Origin: Geothrix sp. PMB-07
Lineage (GTDB): Bacteria; Acidobacteriota; Holophagae; Holophagales; Holophagaceae
Direction: 5' to 3'
DNA length: 64,000 bases
Assembly (NCBI RefSeq): GCF_030758935.1
Contig: NZ_CP132333.1
Location: 2,418,992-2,482,991, forward strand
Positions 8,191 to 16,717 of this stretch are shown here, one piece after another. The position numbers and the translations under genes were made by a program. Within the stretch, counting starts at the first letter, position 1. Each line of letters opens with the position of its first letter. Under the pieces are notes generated by a model. That model did not search any database. It saw only the letters and a program-made list of their open reading frames with translations, and was not told the DNA's origin.

Positions 8191-10302
8191 TCAAGCGTCG
8201 TGCTCGTCAGGGGTCGCCCATGGCTCCAGCGAATAGATGGAGCGGCTGGCCGTATCGTCCTTGATCTGGATCCTGGCCTTGTTGGCCACCAGCCAGGGCG
8301 CGGTGGCGTCCTTGCTGGGCGGGTTCTTCCGGCGGCATTCCTCAGGGGGAACAGAACTGTTCACCTTCCGGCGGTTCCATGCATGGCCGCCATAGCGCCC
8401 CACGCCGAGCAGGGAGGGCGTGTAGGTGGGCACCATCCACTTGAGCAGACGGACGATCTCGGGCTGACGCTGCCGGAAGGGCAGTGTGATGGCCTTCCGG
8501 AAAGCCTCCATGCCTTCCTGCAGCTTGTCGGGTGGAATGCCGTGCGGGTTGGTCTCGAAAACCTTGGCGTGCAGGGTCGTGCTGGACCGCTCCGAATCCA
8601 GAAAGAGCTCCTCGTGAAGCTTCTCTCCGGGCCGGAGCCCTGTGTAGCGAATCTCGATGTCCCGGCCGGGCGTGAGGCCAGATAGCTTGACCATGTCCGC
8701 GGCCAGATCCGCGATCTTCACGGGTTCACCCATGTCGAGGACATAGACCTTGCCCGTGCCGCCCAGCAGACCCGCCTGGAGGACCAGCTGGCTGGCTTCG
8801 GGGATGGTCATGAAATAGCGGGTCATCTCCGGGTGGGTGACGGTGATGGGGCCGCCGCGCTCGATCTGCTCCACGAAGATGGGCACCACGCTGCCCCGGC
8901 TGCCCAGCACGTTGCCGAAGCGCACGCTGACAAAGCTCTTGCCGGGCTGGGCCTTCTTGGAGGCCTCCAACACAATGCATTCCGCGATGCGCTTGGAGGC
9001 GCCCAGCACATTGGTGGGGTTCACAGCCTTGTCCGTGGAGATGCTGACCAGGCTCCGCACACCGGATTCCAGGGCCGCCTCCACCACGTTCTTGGTGCCA
9101 AAAATGTTGTTGAGCACCGCCTCGGCCGGATGGGTTTCGAGGAAAGGCACATGTTTGTGGGCGGCGGCGTGGAGCACGATGTCCGGCCGGTAGATCTGGA
9201 AGAGCTCCCGCAGGCCCGAGCGCTTCCGGATGTCCATGAGTTCGAGGGAATAGGGCTGGGTCGGGAAGAGCCGCTGGATTTCCTGCTGGATCATCCACAG
9301 GCTGTTTTCGCCCCGGCCCAGCAGGACCAGGTGCTTGGGTTTGAAGTTGCAAATCTGCCGGGCCAGTTCGCTGCCAATGGAGCCGCCTGCCCCGGTGATG
9401 AGCACCACCGAGCCTTCCACCGCCTGAAGCATGGCCGAGTGGTTGAGGCGCACCGGGTCGCGGCGGAGCACATCCTCGATGGAGACATCGCGGATGACCG
9501 GCTTCCAGACTTGGGTTCCCAGCAGGTTGTAGAGGCCCGGCACCGTCTTGATCTGGACCCGCAGGCCCTGGAGCGCCGCGTTCAACTTGCGAACCACCAG
9601 GCCCGAGGCGCTGGGAATGGCCAGCACCGCATGGGTCACGTTGTGCTTACGCACGATGGCTTCCAGGCGGTCACTTCCCCCCAGAACCCGGACACCATGG
9701 GCCCGGTCGCCATGGATGGTCGCATCGTCATCCACGAACCCGATGACGTCGTAGCCCAACTCGGGATGGCGCTCCAGTTCCTGCAGCACCAGCGCACCGG
9801 CCTTCCCTGCGCCCACGATGAGGGTCCGGTTCCTGCGCTGCTCCGCGGGTGCCGGGATGGCGGCCGGTTGGGCATGGGTCTCCCGCCACCAACGGCAGCC
9901 GATGCGGAGGGCGCCCCAGAAAACCCCCGTCAGGATGGCCGCCCCGAAGGCGATGTTCGGCATCAGCGGATAGAGGCTGAGGGGCCCGGCCATCACCTTC
10001 ATCACCAGGGAGACGGCGGCAAGAGCCAGGGTCGCCGCCGCCAGGCGCAGCGCGTCGCGCATGTCGGTCAGTCTGTAGACATGGCGGGTCAACTGGAACA
10101 GTCCGCCCACGGCCAGGGCCGTCAGGGCCCACAGGATCATCCGCTTGAGGGACCAGTTGGAACCGGCCACCAGGGATTCCATGATCACCCAGGCCATGGC
10201 AGCCAAGAATCCATCCATTACCTGCTTTCCAGCCTGGCGCAGGATGGGACTCACAAACATGGGGGCGACCTGATTCACTGCGGGTTTTGACGGGACTTCC
10301 AT
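8191..10302 (-). CDS. Membrane-bound nucleotide-sugar 4,6-dehydratase (CapD/WbpM/PglF family)
   Basis: 703 aa from the ATG at 10302, preceded by AGGAAACAGG; an upstream extension has no conserved sequence. Four hydrophobic segments occupy roughly the first 150 residues. Next comes a nucleotide-binding domain (LIVGAGKAGALVLQELE) and a C-terminal extended SDR domain with VLITGAGGSIGSELARQI. Near the active site, STDKAVNPTNVLGASKR has leucine where most SDRs have the catalytic tyrosine and WbpM/PglF have methionine. Family members convert UDP-GlcNAc to a 4-keto-6-deoxy sugar for polysaccharide or glycan synthesis at the inner membrane. No glycosyltransferases are nearby, so the pathway is unknown. 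Confidence 0.88.
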   Translation of the reverse strand: MEVPSKPAVNQVAPMFVSPILRQAGKQVMDGFLAAMAWVIMESLVAGSNWSLKRMILWALTALAVGGLFQLTRHVYRLTDMRDALRLAAATLALAAVSLVMKVMAGPLSLYPLMPNIAFGAAILTGVFWGALRIGCRWWRETHAQPAAIPAPAEQRRNRTLIVGAGKAGALVLQELERHPELGYDVIGFVDDDATIHGDRAHGVRVLGGSDRLEAIVRKHNVTHAVLAIPSASGLVVRKLNAALQGLRVQIKTVPGLYNLLGTQVWKPVIRDVSIEDVLRRDPVRLNHSAMLQAVEGSVVLITGAGGSIGSELARQICNFKPKHLVLLGRGENSLWMIQQEIQRLFPTQPYSLELMDIRKRSGLRELFQIYRPDIVLHAAAHKHVPFLETHPAEAVLNNIFGTKNVVEAALESGVRSLVSISTDKAVNPTNVLGASKRIAECIVLEASKKAQPGKSFVSVRFGNVLGSRGSVVPIFVEQIERGGPITVTHPEMTRYFMTIPEASQLVLQAGLLGGTGKVYVLDMGEPVKIADLAADMVKLSGLTPGRDIEIRYTGLRPGEKLHEELFLDSERSSTTLHAKVFETNPHGIPPDKLQEGMEAFRKAITLPFRQRQPEIVRLLKWMVPTYTPSLLGVGRYGGHAWNRRKVNSSVPPEECRRKNPPSKDATAPWLVANKARIQIKDDTASRSIYSLEPWATPDEHDA

Positions 10303-10654
10303 TGCCTGTTTCCTAAGGATAGAGGCCCTGACCATCACGAGCCGGAATCTATGCGTTGGCTGCCCATGAAGTGGAAAAAGCCATGCCGAGCAGCAGCCGC
10401 TATCACTCTGACACAAGTCGCGAAGTTCTGGCCCCGAAAGCACCTGGAACCAGGAGAAAAGACGCAGATCCCCACCCATGAAGCGGTCCCTCCCCAGAGA
10501 GAGATGAGGGGGCCTGATATGAAGGCAGAGTCCGGCCAGGACTGGCTTTATTAATTAATTACAAGCTGATCCTTAAACTTCAGCCCCCCGGCCAACTTGG
10601 CGATGAGGGTGGTAATGGCTCGGGGAGCCCGAGCTTTGAAAAGGAGTTGGCGCA
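10303..10654. other. Divergent intergenic region, no gene seen
   Basis: This is about 350 bases between the divergently transcribed dehydratase and bacteriohemerythrin genes. It contains an AT-rich patch TTTATTAATTAATTAC near 10546-10561 that could be part of a promoter. I cannot place a convincing -35/-10 pair and see no hairpin with a T tract. Confidence 0.4.
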
Positions 10655-11065
10655 ATGGCCTACATGCATTGGCGGGCGGAACTGGAAGTCGGCCACGGAC
10701 AGATTGATCGCGAGCACCAATCCCTGGTGGAAGTGCTCAACCGCCTGCATGCCGCCATGAAGCAAGGCAAGGGCAGAGAAGAGATTGAGAAGGTGCTGGT
10801 GTTCCTCAAGGACTACACCGTGGGCCACTTCAGAGCCGAGGAGGCCCTGATGATGACCCACGCCTACCCCGAGGCGGCGGCACACATCGCCATTCATGCC
10901 GACCTGATCAGACAGGTGAAGGACCTCATCGCCGATCACCAATCCGGGAAGGCCCTGCTCACCGCCTCCGTGCTGGAATTCCTGGAGGATTGGCTGGTCA
11001 AACACATCATGGGCGAAGATAAGGCCTTCGGCGCCTTCTTGAAGAGCAAGGGCATCACGGCCTGA
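10655..11065 (+). CDS. Bacteriohemerythrin
   Basis: 136 aa with AAGGAG upstream of the ATG. The hemerythrin iron ligands are recognisable in order: H in DREHQSL, HFRAEE (His and bridging Glu), HAYPEAAAHIAIH and KHIMGED. This is a four-helix-bundle protein that binds O2 reversibly at a di-iron centre. In bacteria, single-domain forms are linked to oxygen storage or sensing, often in microaerophiles and motile anaerobes. It is an isolated gene, convergent with the HIT gene. Length is normal and no fused signalling domain is present. Confidence 0.93.
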   Translation: MAYMHWRAELEVGHGQIDREHQSLVEVLNRLHAAMKQGKGREEIEKVLVFLKDYTVGHFRAEEALMMTHAYPEAAAHIAIHADLIRQVKDLIADHQSGKALLTASVLEFLEDWLVKHIMGEDKAFGAFLKSKGITA

Positions 11066-11089
11066 CCGCAGCCGTGCACACCAGCCGGT

Positions 11090-11449
11090 CTACTGGCAGA
11101 GCCGCCCGCCCAGGGCTTTGCCCCCCAGCAGGTGGAAATGCAAGTGGAAGACCGTCTGGCCTGAGTCGGGGCCGCAATTGTTGAGCAGGCGCCAGCCTCC
11201 GGTCATGACGCCGAGATCCCTGGCCAGCTGAGCCGCCACCTGGGGAATGCGCGCCGCCGCGGCGGCCGTTTCGGTCGTCAGATCCCCCAACCCCTCGCAA
11301 TGGGCCTTGGGAATGATCAGCACATGGACCGGCGCCTGCGGGAAGATGTCCTTGAAGGCGAGCAGGGTATCGTCTTCATACACCAGGGCCGCGGGAATCT
11401 CCTTCCGCGCGATCTTGCAGAACAGGCACTCGCTCGCAGGGGCATTCAT
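11090..11449 (-). CDS. HIT-family nucleotide hydrolase (HinT-like)
   Basis: 119 aa. CLFCKIARKEIPA at the N-terminus and the histidine triad VFHLHFHLLGG near residue 101 define a HinT/PKCI-type protein. These cytoplasmic homodimers hydrolyse purine nucleoside phosphoramidates; the physiological substrate is generally unclear. The two cysteines in CLFC resemble the zinc-binding residues of many HIT proteins. It is divergent from trmL with only 11 bases between the start codons, so the two must share promoter DNA lying inside each other's coding sequence or be weakly expressed. Confidence 0.93.
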   Translation of the reverse strand: MNAPASECLFCKIARKEIPAALVYEDDTLLAFKDIFPQAPVHVLIIPKAHCEGLGDLTTETAAAAARIPQVAAQLARDLGVMTGGWRLLNNCGPDSGQTVFHLHFHLLGGKALGGRLCQ

Positions 11450-11460
11450 CAGGACCTCCG

Positions 11461-11916
11461 ATGTTCCACATCATCTTGCACCAGCCTGAGATTCCGCAAA
11501 ACACCGGCAGCATCGGCCGCCTCTGTGTGAACAACGGCGCCAAGCTGCACCTGGTCCACCCCCTGGGTTTCGAGACCACGGACTACTACCTGCGGCGTGC
11601 GGGCCTCGACTACTGGGAGAAGCTCGACCCCACCCACTACACCGACTGGAACGATTTCCTCGCCCGCAATCCCGCCCAGCGGCTGTGGTTCTTCACCACC
11701 AAGGGCGCCCGGCGCCACACGCAGGTGCCCTGGGCCTACGGCGATGGCCTGGTCTTCGGCAAGGAGACCATGGGCCTGCCTGAAGACATCCTGGCCGCCC
11801 ACGCAGACAACCTGGTGCGCATCCCCATGCTGGGCGATCACCACCGCAGCCTCAATCAAGCCCAGGCCGCAGCCATTGGCCTTTATGAGGCCCTGAGGCA
11901 GACTGAGAACTGGTAA
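11461..11916 (+). CDS. trmL: tRNA (cytidine(34)-2'-O)-methyltransferase TrmL
   Basis: 151 aa, a single SPOUT domain of the normal TrmL size. Signatures include [16 protein letters not shown] near the N-terminus, [12 protein letters not shown], and the knot-forming [28 protein letters not shown] region (first 20 residues typical). The family normally has RSLNLSNA; here RSLNQAQA, a small departure. It 2'-O-methylates the wobble base of tRNA-Leu isoacceptors. It begins a run of plus-strand genes (B12-binding protein, radA) separated by 13 and -1 bases. Confidence 0.92.
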   Translation: MFHIILHQPEIPQNTGSIGRLCVNNGAKLHLVHPLGFETTDYYLRRAGLDYWEKLDPTHYTDWNDFLARNPAQRLWFFTTKGARRHTQVPWAYGDGLVFGKETMGLPEDILAAHADNLVRIPMLGDHHRSLNQAQAAAIGLYEALRQTENW

Positions 11917-11929
11917 CCCGGAGTTTCCC

Positions 11930-12328
11930 ATGAGCCCAGCGCCCATCCGCGTCGTCATCGCCAAGCCCGGCCTGGACGGCCACGACCGCGGCGCCAAGGT
12001 GGTGGCCCGGGCCCTGCGGGACGCCGGCATGGAAGTGATCTACACCGGCCTGCGTCAGACGCCCGCCCAGATCGTGGCGGCGGTGGTGCAGGAGGATGCC
12101 CGGGTGCTCGGCCTCAGCATCCTCAGCGGCGCCCACAACCAGATCTTCCCGGAAGTGCTGCGCCTCCTCAAGGCGCAGGGCGCGGACGATGTGCTGGTCT
12201 TCGCCGGTGGCATCATCCCCAATGACGACGTGCCCGGCCTCAAGGCCCAGGGCATCCGTGAGATCTTCCAGCCCGGCACCAACACCGATGACATCGTGGC
12301 CTTCATCCGCAAGGAAGTCGAAGCCTGA
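11930..12328 (+). CDS. Stand-alone cobalamin-binding domain protein (methylmalonyl-CoA mutase small-subunit type)
   Basis: 132 aa. [20 protein letters not shown] holds the DxHxxG motif whose histidine coordinates cobalt in base-off B12 enzymes. [18 protein letters not shown] and [10 protein letters not shown] match the C-terminal domain of methylmalonyl-CoA mutase. No catalytic large subunit occurs in the window, so it is either the B12 subunit of a split mutase encoded elsewhere or an accessory protein. Its stop shares one base with the radA start (TGATG). Confidence 0.88.
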   Translation: MSPAPIRVVIAKPGLDGHDRGAKVVARALRDAGMEVIYTGLRQTPAQIVAAVVQEDARVLGLSILSGAHNQIFPEVLRLLKAQGADDVLVFAGGIIPNDDVPGLKAQGIREIFQPGTNTDDIVAFIRKEVEA

Positions 12329-13692
12329 TGGCCAAGCTTAGCCCCCATTTTGAATGCACCGCCTGCGGCGCCCGCCATCCCAAGGCCATGGGCAAGTGCA
12401 CCGCCTGCGGCGCGTGGGAGACCGTGCAGGAAGTCCGCGGCGCCCTGAAGCGGGATCTGCAACGGGCCGGTTCCGCCTACGCGCAGAGCCACTACGCAGG
12501 ACCTGTGGCCCTGCCCGATGTGGATGTGCGCGATACGGAACGCACCGCCACCGGCCTGCTGGAACTGGATCGTGTGCTGGGCGGCGGCGTGGTGCCCGGC
12601 ATGGTGGCCCTGCTGGGCGGCGAGCCGGGCATCGGCAAGTCCACCCTGCTGCTGCAGTGGGCCGCCACCACTTCAGGCACCGTGCTCTACGCCAGCGGCG
12701 AGGAGAGTGAGCGGCAGATCAAGCTGCGCGCCCAGCGCCTGGGCGCCGAGAACCCGGGCATCCACCTCCTGGCGGAGACGGATGTTCGCCGCATCCTCGA
12801 AGAGGCCGAGCGCATGAAGCCCAGCCTGCTGCTGGTGGACAGCATCCAGACCCTCTTCGATCCCGAATTCGAAAGCAGCGCCGGCAGTGTGAGCCAGGTG
12901 CGTGGCTGCGCGGCCCTGCTCACCCGCTGGGCCAAGGCCACAGGCACCCCCCTGGTGCTGGTGGGCCACGTCACCAAGGACGGCAGCCTCGCCGGTCCCA
13001 AGGTGCTGGAACACCTGGTGGACACGGTGCTCGCCTTCGAGGGCGACCGGCACCACCACCACCGCCTGCTGCGGGCCCTGAAGAACCGCTTCGGCGCTGC
13101 GTTTGAATTGGGCGTGTTCGCCATGACCGAAAAGGGCCTGGTGCCCGCCGAGGGCAATCCCTTCTTCCTGGATGCCGAGCCAAGGCCCGGCTGCGCAGCC
13201 ACCGTGGTGCTCAGCGGCACCCGACCCATGGTGGTGGAGATCCAGGCCCTGGTGGCGGCCGCTGGCCTCGGCATCCCCCGCCGTACGGCCCTGGGCATTG
13301 ATGGACAACGGCTGTCCATGCTCTGTGCCGTGGCCGAGCGCCGTGGCGGTGTGCAGCTCCATGACCGCGACGTCTACGTGAACGTAGCTGGTGGACTCGA
13401 AATCGAAGATCCCGCCGCCGATCTGGCCGTCATCGCCGCGCTCTGCAGCAGCGCCGGGGGCCGTCTGCTGGCGGACAAATGCCTCTTCATGGGCGAAGTC
13501 GGTCTGACCGGTGAAGTGCGCCCCGTGGCCCAGCTGCCCCTGCGCCTGCAGGAGGGTGCGCGCCTGGGCTTCGCCGCCGCCGCCGTGCCCCGCCTGGGCC
13601 TGGAGGGCAAGAGCCCCCTCGAACTTTATGCCGAAACCAGCGTCGAGCGGCTGCGGAGCAAGGCCTGGCTCAAGGGTGTGGTGGAAGAGTAG
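12328..13692 (+). CDS. radA: DNA repair protein RadA
   Basis: 454 aa, normal length. It has an N-terminal four-cysteine zinc finger (FECTACGARHP... CTACGAWETV), a RecA-like core with Walker A GGEPGIGKSTLL, the RadA-specific LKNRFGAAFELGVF, and a C-terminal Lon-like domain (VAGGLEIEDPAADLAVIAAL... FMGEVGLTGEVRPV). RadA promotes branch migration of recombination intermediates in the cytoplasm. It is translationally coupled to the upstream B12-binding gene. Confidence 0.96.
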   Translation: MAKLSPHFECTACGARHPKAMGKCTACGAWETVQEVRGALKRDLQRAGSAYAQSHYAGPVALPDVDVRDTERTATGLLELDRVLGGGVVPGMVALLGGEPGIGKSTLLLQWAATTSGTVLYASGEESERQIKLRAQRLGAENPGIHLLAETDVRRILEEAERMKPSLLLVDSIQTLFDPEFESSAGSVSQVRGCAALLTRWAKATGTPLVLVGHVTKDGSLAGPKVLEHLVDTVLAFEGDRHHHHRLLRALKNRFGAAFELGVFAMTEKGLVPAEGNPFFLDAEPRPGCAATVVLSGTRPMVVEIQALVAAAGLGIPRRTALGIDGQRLSMLCAVAERRGGVQLHDRDVYVNVAGGLEIEDPAADLAVIAALCSSAGGRLLADKCLFMGEVGLTGEVRPVAQLPLRLQEGARLGFAAAAVPRLGLEGKSPLELYAETSVERLRSKAWLKGVVEE

Positions 13693-13742
13693 GTCGAGGA
13701 TTCCCGGATGCGCCGGAACCCAATCAGCCCTACCCTCGACAG

Positions 13743-14795
13743 ATGACCTGGAAGCCCAGCCCCCGGGCGGAGGCGGATCACCTCCACCTGCCCCTCGATC
13801 CCATGCAGGGCTACCTCCTGTCCCGGCTCGACGGTACGCTGGATGTGCCAATGCTCGCCGCGCTCATGAACCTGGAGGAACGGCACGTGGCGGGCATGCT
13901 GGATCAACTGGTGCACCTCGGCGCCGTGGTCCCGGAAAACGCCCCGGCCATGGAAACCGAGCGGGTGGCACCAGGGGTCACCCCTGCTCCGCGTGAGGGG
14001 CCGCCAGCTCCGCGTGAAATGCTGCCAGCGCCCGTCTGCGATGGATCCATTGAAGGCGATGACCGCCTTGAAAGCGATGATTCCATCGAGGAAGACACTC
14101 CCCAGACTCCCGCCAAGGTGGCCTCGTACCGCCAGCTCTTCGAGCAGCACCTGCACCCGCGCCCCCTAGACCAGCGGGTGGCCCAGGCCCAGGTGGCTGT
14201 GGAGCCCGATCTCAGCGCCTGGTGCTTTGATCCCACCGCGGAAGTCATCCGCGCCCTCCTGGAAAACCCAAGGACAGCCTGCCTCCATGCCCGTCTGGTG
14301 GCCAGCCATCACCGCACCACCGCCGGGCTCGAAGCCGTCTGCGGTCGGACGGCCTTCACCAACGATGCGGGGGTGCGCCGCGCCCTTCTGCAGAACCCCC
14401 TGCTTCCAGCGGGCATCTTCCGTCGCCTCTGGTCCAACAAGCGGCTCCTGGAACAGTTCCTGGTGGCCACCTCCCATGATTTCCCTGATCAGACCCGCGC
14501 CATGGCCCGCGACCTGCTGCGCGCCACCTTCAACCAGCGGGCGGGCGAAGAGCGGGCCGAGCTGATCCTCAGCACCGAAGGGCGCTGCCTGGCGAGCCTG
14601 GTGGGCTGCACCATCGACAGCCACGCCACGGCGATCCTCTGCCGCCGCACCTACACGTCGACCTTGCTCATCCAGAACATCGCCCGCTGGAGCGCCGCGC
14701 CGCCGCAGCTCATCGCCCACCTGCGCCGCCAGGATCTGGTGAAGCGGAATCCCTCCCTGCGTCAGATGCTGGAGCGGCATCCCAACGCGACGTAA
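13743..14795 (+). CDS. Protein of unknown function with N-terminal wHTH-like and C-terminal helical-repeat region
   Basis: 350 aa, not recognised. Residues about 15-60 (DPMQGYLLSRLDGTLDVPML... HLGAVV) resemble the small helical or winged module often seen in DUF4388-type proteins. A low-complexity Pro/Glu linker (about 65-125) follows. The C-terminal 200 residues contain repeated phrases such as LLENPRTA, LLQNPLLP and VKRNPSLRQ, like leucine-rich-variant or HEAT-type helical repeats. There is no signal peptide or membrane segment, so a cytoplasmic scaffold or regulator is possible. It follows radA after 50 bases with no obvious Shine-Dalgarno. Confidence 0.7.
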   Translation: MTWKPSPRAEADHLHLPLDPMQGYLLSRLDGTLDVPMLAALMNLEERHVAGMLDQLVHLGAVVPENAPAMETERVAPGVTPAPREGPPAPREMLPAPVCDGSIEGDDRLESDDSIEEDTPQTPAKVASYRQLFEQHLHPRPLDQRVAQAQVAVEPDLSAWCFDPTAEVIRALLENPRTACLHARLVASHHRTTAGLEAVCGRTAFTNDAGVRRALLQNPLLPAGIFRRLWSNKRLLEQFLVATSHDFPDQTRAMARDLLRATFNQRAGEERAELILSTEGRCLASLVGCTIDSHATAILCRRTYTSTLLIQNIARWSAAPPQLIAHLRRQDLVKRNPSLRQMLERHPNAT

Positions 14796-14866
14796 CCAAT
14801 TGAAAATCCTGGGTCCACAGATTTCACAGATTTAAAACCCAGGTGGGCAGCTGGAGTCCTGAGCCC

Positions 14867-16594
14867 TTAGGCGTAGACGCGCTGCAGGCCTGGGTCCTGG
14901 GTCAATTCCTCGATGAGGTCGCGGACGCTCACCAGCTCGCGCAGCTTGGCGCCGTTGCTGCCGGTGAAGAAGAGGCCGTTTTCCTGGTCGCCCTGCATGG
15001 CGTCGGCCAGGCGGTCGGCGATGCAGTAGCCCACGGCCATGGCACCCTTGCCGTGGCCACAGGGCGAGAGGCAGTTGCTCACGCAGCGGATCTGGGGCGC
15101 GGTGCCGGCCTCGATGCGGCGCTGCAGCGAGGTGCGCACGCCGCGGGCGGGCAGGCCCACGGGGGATTTCATCAGGCCGATGTCCTCGGCCTTGGCGCGG
15201 AGGATGACTTCCTTGAAGAGGGGCGAGGCGTCGCACTCGAAGGTGCCGATGAAGCGCGTACCCATCTGCACACCGTTGGCGCCCAGGGCCAGGAAGCGCT
15301 GGATGTCCGCGTGATCCCAGACGCCACCGGCCACCAGCACAGGGAAGTCGCCCCATTTGTCCCGCTCGGCGATGACTTCGGGAAGGATGTTCTCGAGGGT
15401 GTGGGCCGGATCGTCACAGCCTTCGTGGCTGAAGCCCTGGTGGCCGCCGCTCTCGGGGCCTTCCAGCACCACTGCATCGGGCAGACGATTGTACTTCCGC
15501 TGCCACTGTTTGCAGATGACCTGGAGGGCCCGGCCCGAGGACACGATGGGCACCAGGGCCACATCGGCATCGCCCACATAGCCCGGCAGCGCCAGGGGCA
15601 GGCCCGCGCCGGAGACGATCATCTGCGCGCCGCCCGCCACCGAGGCGCGCACAGCGGATTCGTAGCCTTCGATGGCACAGAGGATGTTGACACCCACGGC
15701 GCCGCGTCCCGCGGACCTCTCCCGGGCCGCACGGACGATCCATTCCAGGGCCTTGGGCGGATTCAGCCCGTCGGTGCCATCGGGGCGGCCCAGGCGCATC
15801 TTGGGATTGGCAGAGCCGTGGTAGCCCGTGCCGATGGCCGACACCAGGCCCACGCAGCCCTCGTGGGCCACGGCGCCCGCGAGGCCCTCCCAGGAAATGC
15901 CCACGCCCATGCCGCCCTGCTGGATGGGATAGGCCAGATCGAGGTTGCGGATGCGCATCCGAGGCAGGCTGCAGGCGCCCTTGCGCACCAGGGACTGGGC
16001 CATAGAGTCCAGGCCGGCCATGAGCCGCGAACGGAAGGCCGCCAAAGGGGACGAATCCAACAGCGAAGGCGTGCGCGGCTGCAGGCCGAAGGCGCCGTCA
16101 GCCATGGCCTGCTTGGCCTCGGCTTCGGTATCGGCCACGGCCATCACCGGCAGCCCCAGGGATCGGAGCGCGGACACCAGACCGGCCCGGGCCAGCAGGG
16201 CGGAAGCGCCACCGGCCTTGGCCTGGGCAGCTTCCTCGGGATTCTGCACCGCCACAATGCGGGGCATGTTCACGTGGCGAAGCATGGCCAGAGAGGGCGG
16301 CAATTCGGCGGTGTGCAGCAGGAAGGCCACACCCGCTTCGCGAGCCGCAGCCATGACCGCATCCGCGCTGTCTCTCAGGCCTCGTAGATCAAGGCCGATC
16401 TTGGCGCCATCCCGCATGGAGGCCTTGAGTTCCTCCAGCCGCGCCCGCAGCTTGTTGGCATCAGGGAACGCATCGGTGCGGGGCAGCGCCCAGCCCCCCG
16501 CACGCAGGAAGGCGGCCTGGAAATCGAGCGAACCCGGCGCCTGCCAACCCTGCATGGTTGGCGAGGTGGCAGTGTTAAGGAAGGGCTCGGCCAT
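14867..16594 (-). CDS. Nitronate monooxygenase / FMN-dependent enoyl-reductase-like flavoprotein with extra N-terminal domain
   Basis: 575 aa from the ATG at 16594 (GGAG six bases upstream); an earlier ATG at 16639 lacks a ribosome site. The C-terminal 370 residues are a NPD/FabK-type FMN barrel: PIQQGGMGVGIS, SGAGLPLALPGYV, VLEGPESGGHQG and FPVLVAGGVWDHADIQRFLALGANGVQMGTRF (first part). The first 200 residues are not usual for the family but contain barrel-like phrases (LPVMAVADTEAEAKQAMADGA), as if half a second barrel were fused. Substrate is unknown. It lies downstream of ilvC on the same strand, separated by a probable terminator. Confidence 0.82.
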   Translation of the reverse strand: MAEPFLNTATSPTMQGWQAPGSLDFQAAFLRAGGWALPRTDAFPDANKLRARLEELKASMRDGAKIGLDLRGLRDSADAVMAAAREAGVAFLLHTAELPPSLAMLRHVNMPRIVAVQNPEEAAQAKAGGASALLARAGLVSALRSLGLPVMAVADTEAEAKQAMADGAFGLQPRTPSLLDSSPLAAFRSRLMAGLDSMAQSLVRKGACSLPRMRIRNLDLAYPIQQGGMGVGISWEGLAGAVAHEGCVGLVSAIGTGYHGSANPKMRLGRPDGTDGLNPPKALEWIVRAARERSAGRGAVGVNILCAIEGYESAVRASVAGGAQMIVSGAGLPLALPGYVGDADVALVPIVSSGRALQVICKQWQRKYNRLPDAVVLEGPESGGHQGFSHEGCDDPAHTLENILPEVIAERDKWGDFPVLVAGGVWDHADIQRFLALGANGVQMGTRFIGTFECDASPLFKEVILRAKAEDIGLMKSPVGLPARGVRTSLQRRIEAGTAPQIRCVSNCLSPCGHGKGAMAVGYCIADRLADAMQGDQENGLFFTGSNGAKLRELVSVRDLIEELTQDPGLQRVYA

Positions 16595-16650
16595 TCGGGG
16601 CTCCGGAGTGTGGAGAGTTCGCGCCACACAGGACATCATTGTGGGGCCAA

Positions 16651-16708
16651 AAGGGCGTGACGGGGTTTAAGCATTTGACCCAGGGTCAAGACGCTCTCGC
16701 CCCGTCAC
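16651..16708 (-). terminator. Nested hairpin, probable terminator after ilvC
   Basis: Outer arms GTGACGGGG (16657-16665) and CCCCGTCAC (16700-16708) pair perfectly and enclose an inner palindrome TTGACCC-A-GGGTCAA (16675-16689). On the minus strand GCCCTTTTGG follows the outer stem. It lies 10 bases after the ilvC stop. The short T run makes it a moderate terminator, and the inner palindrome could instead be a protein-binding site. Confidence 0.6.
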
Positions 16709-16717
16709 GGATATTCC

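Noticed and set aside
14796-14866. Terminator from CCTGGGT...ACCCAGG between convergent genes
   Set aside because: Only 7 bp of pairing with a long AT-rich loop and no T tract; too weak to list.
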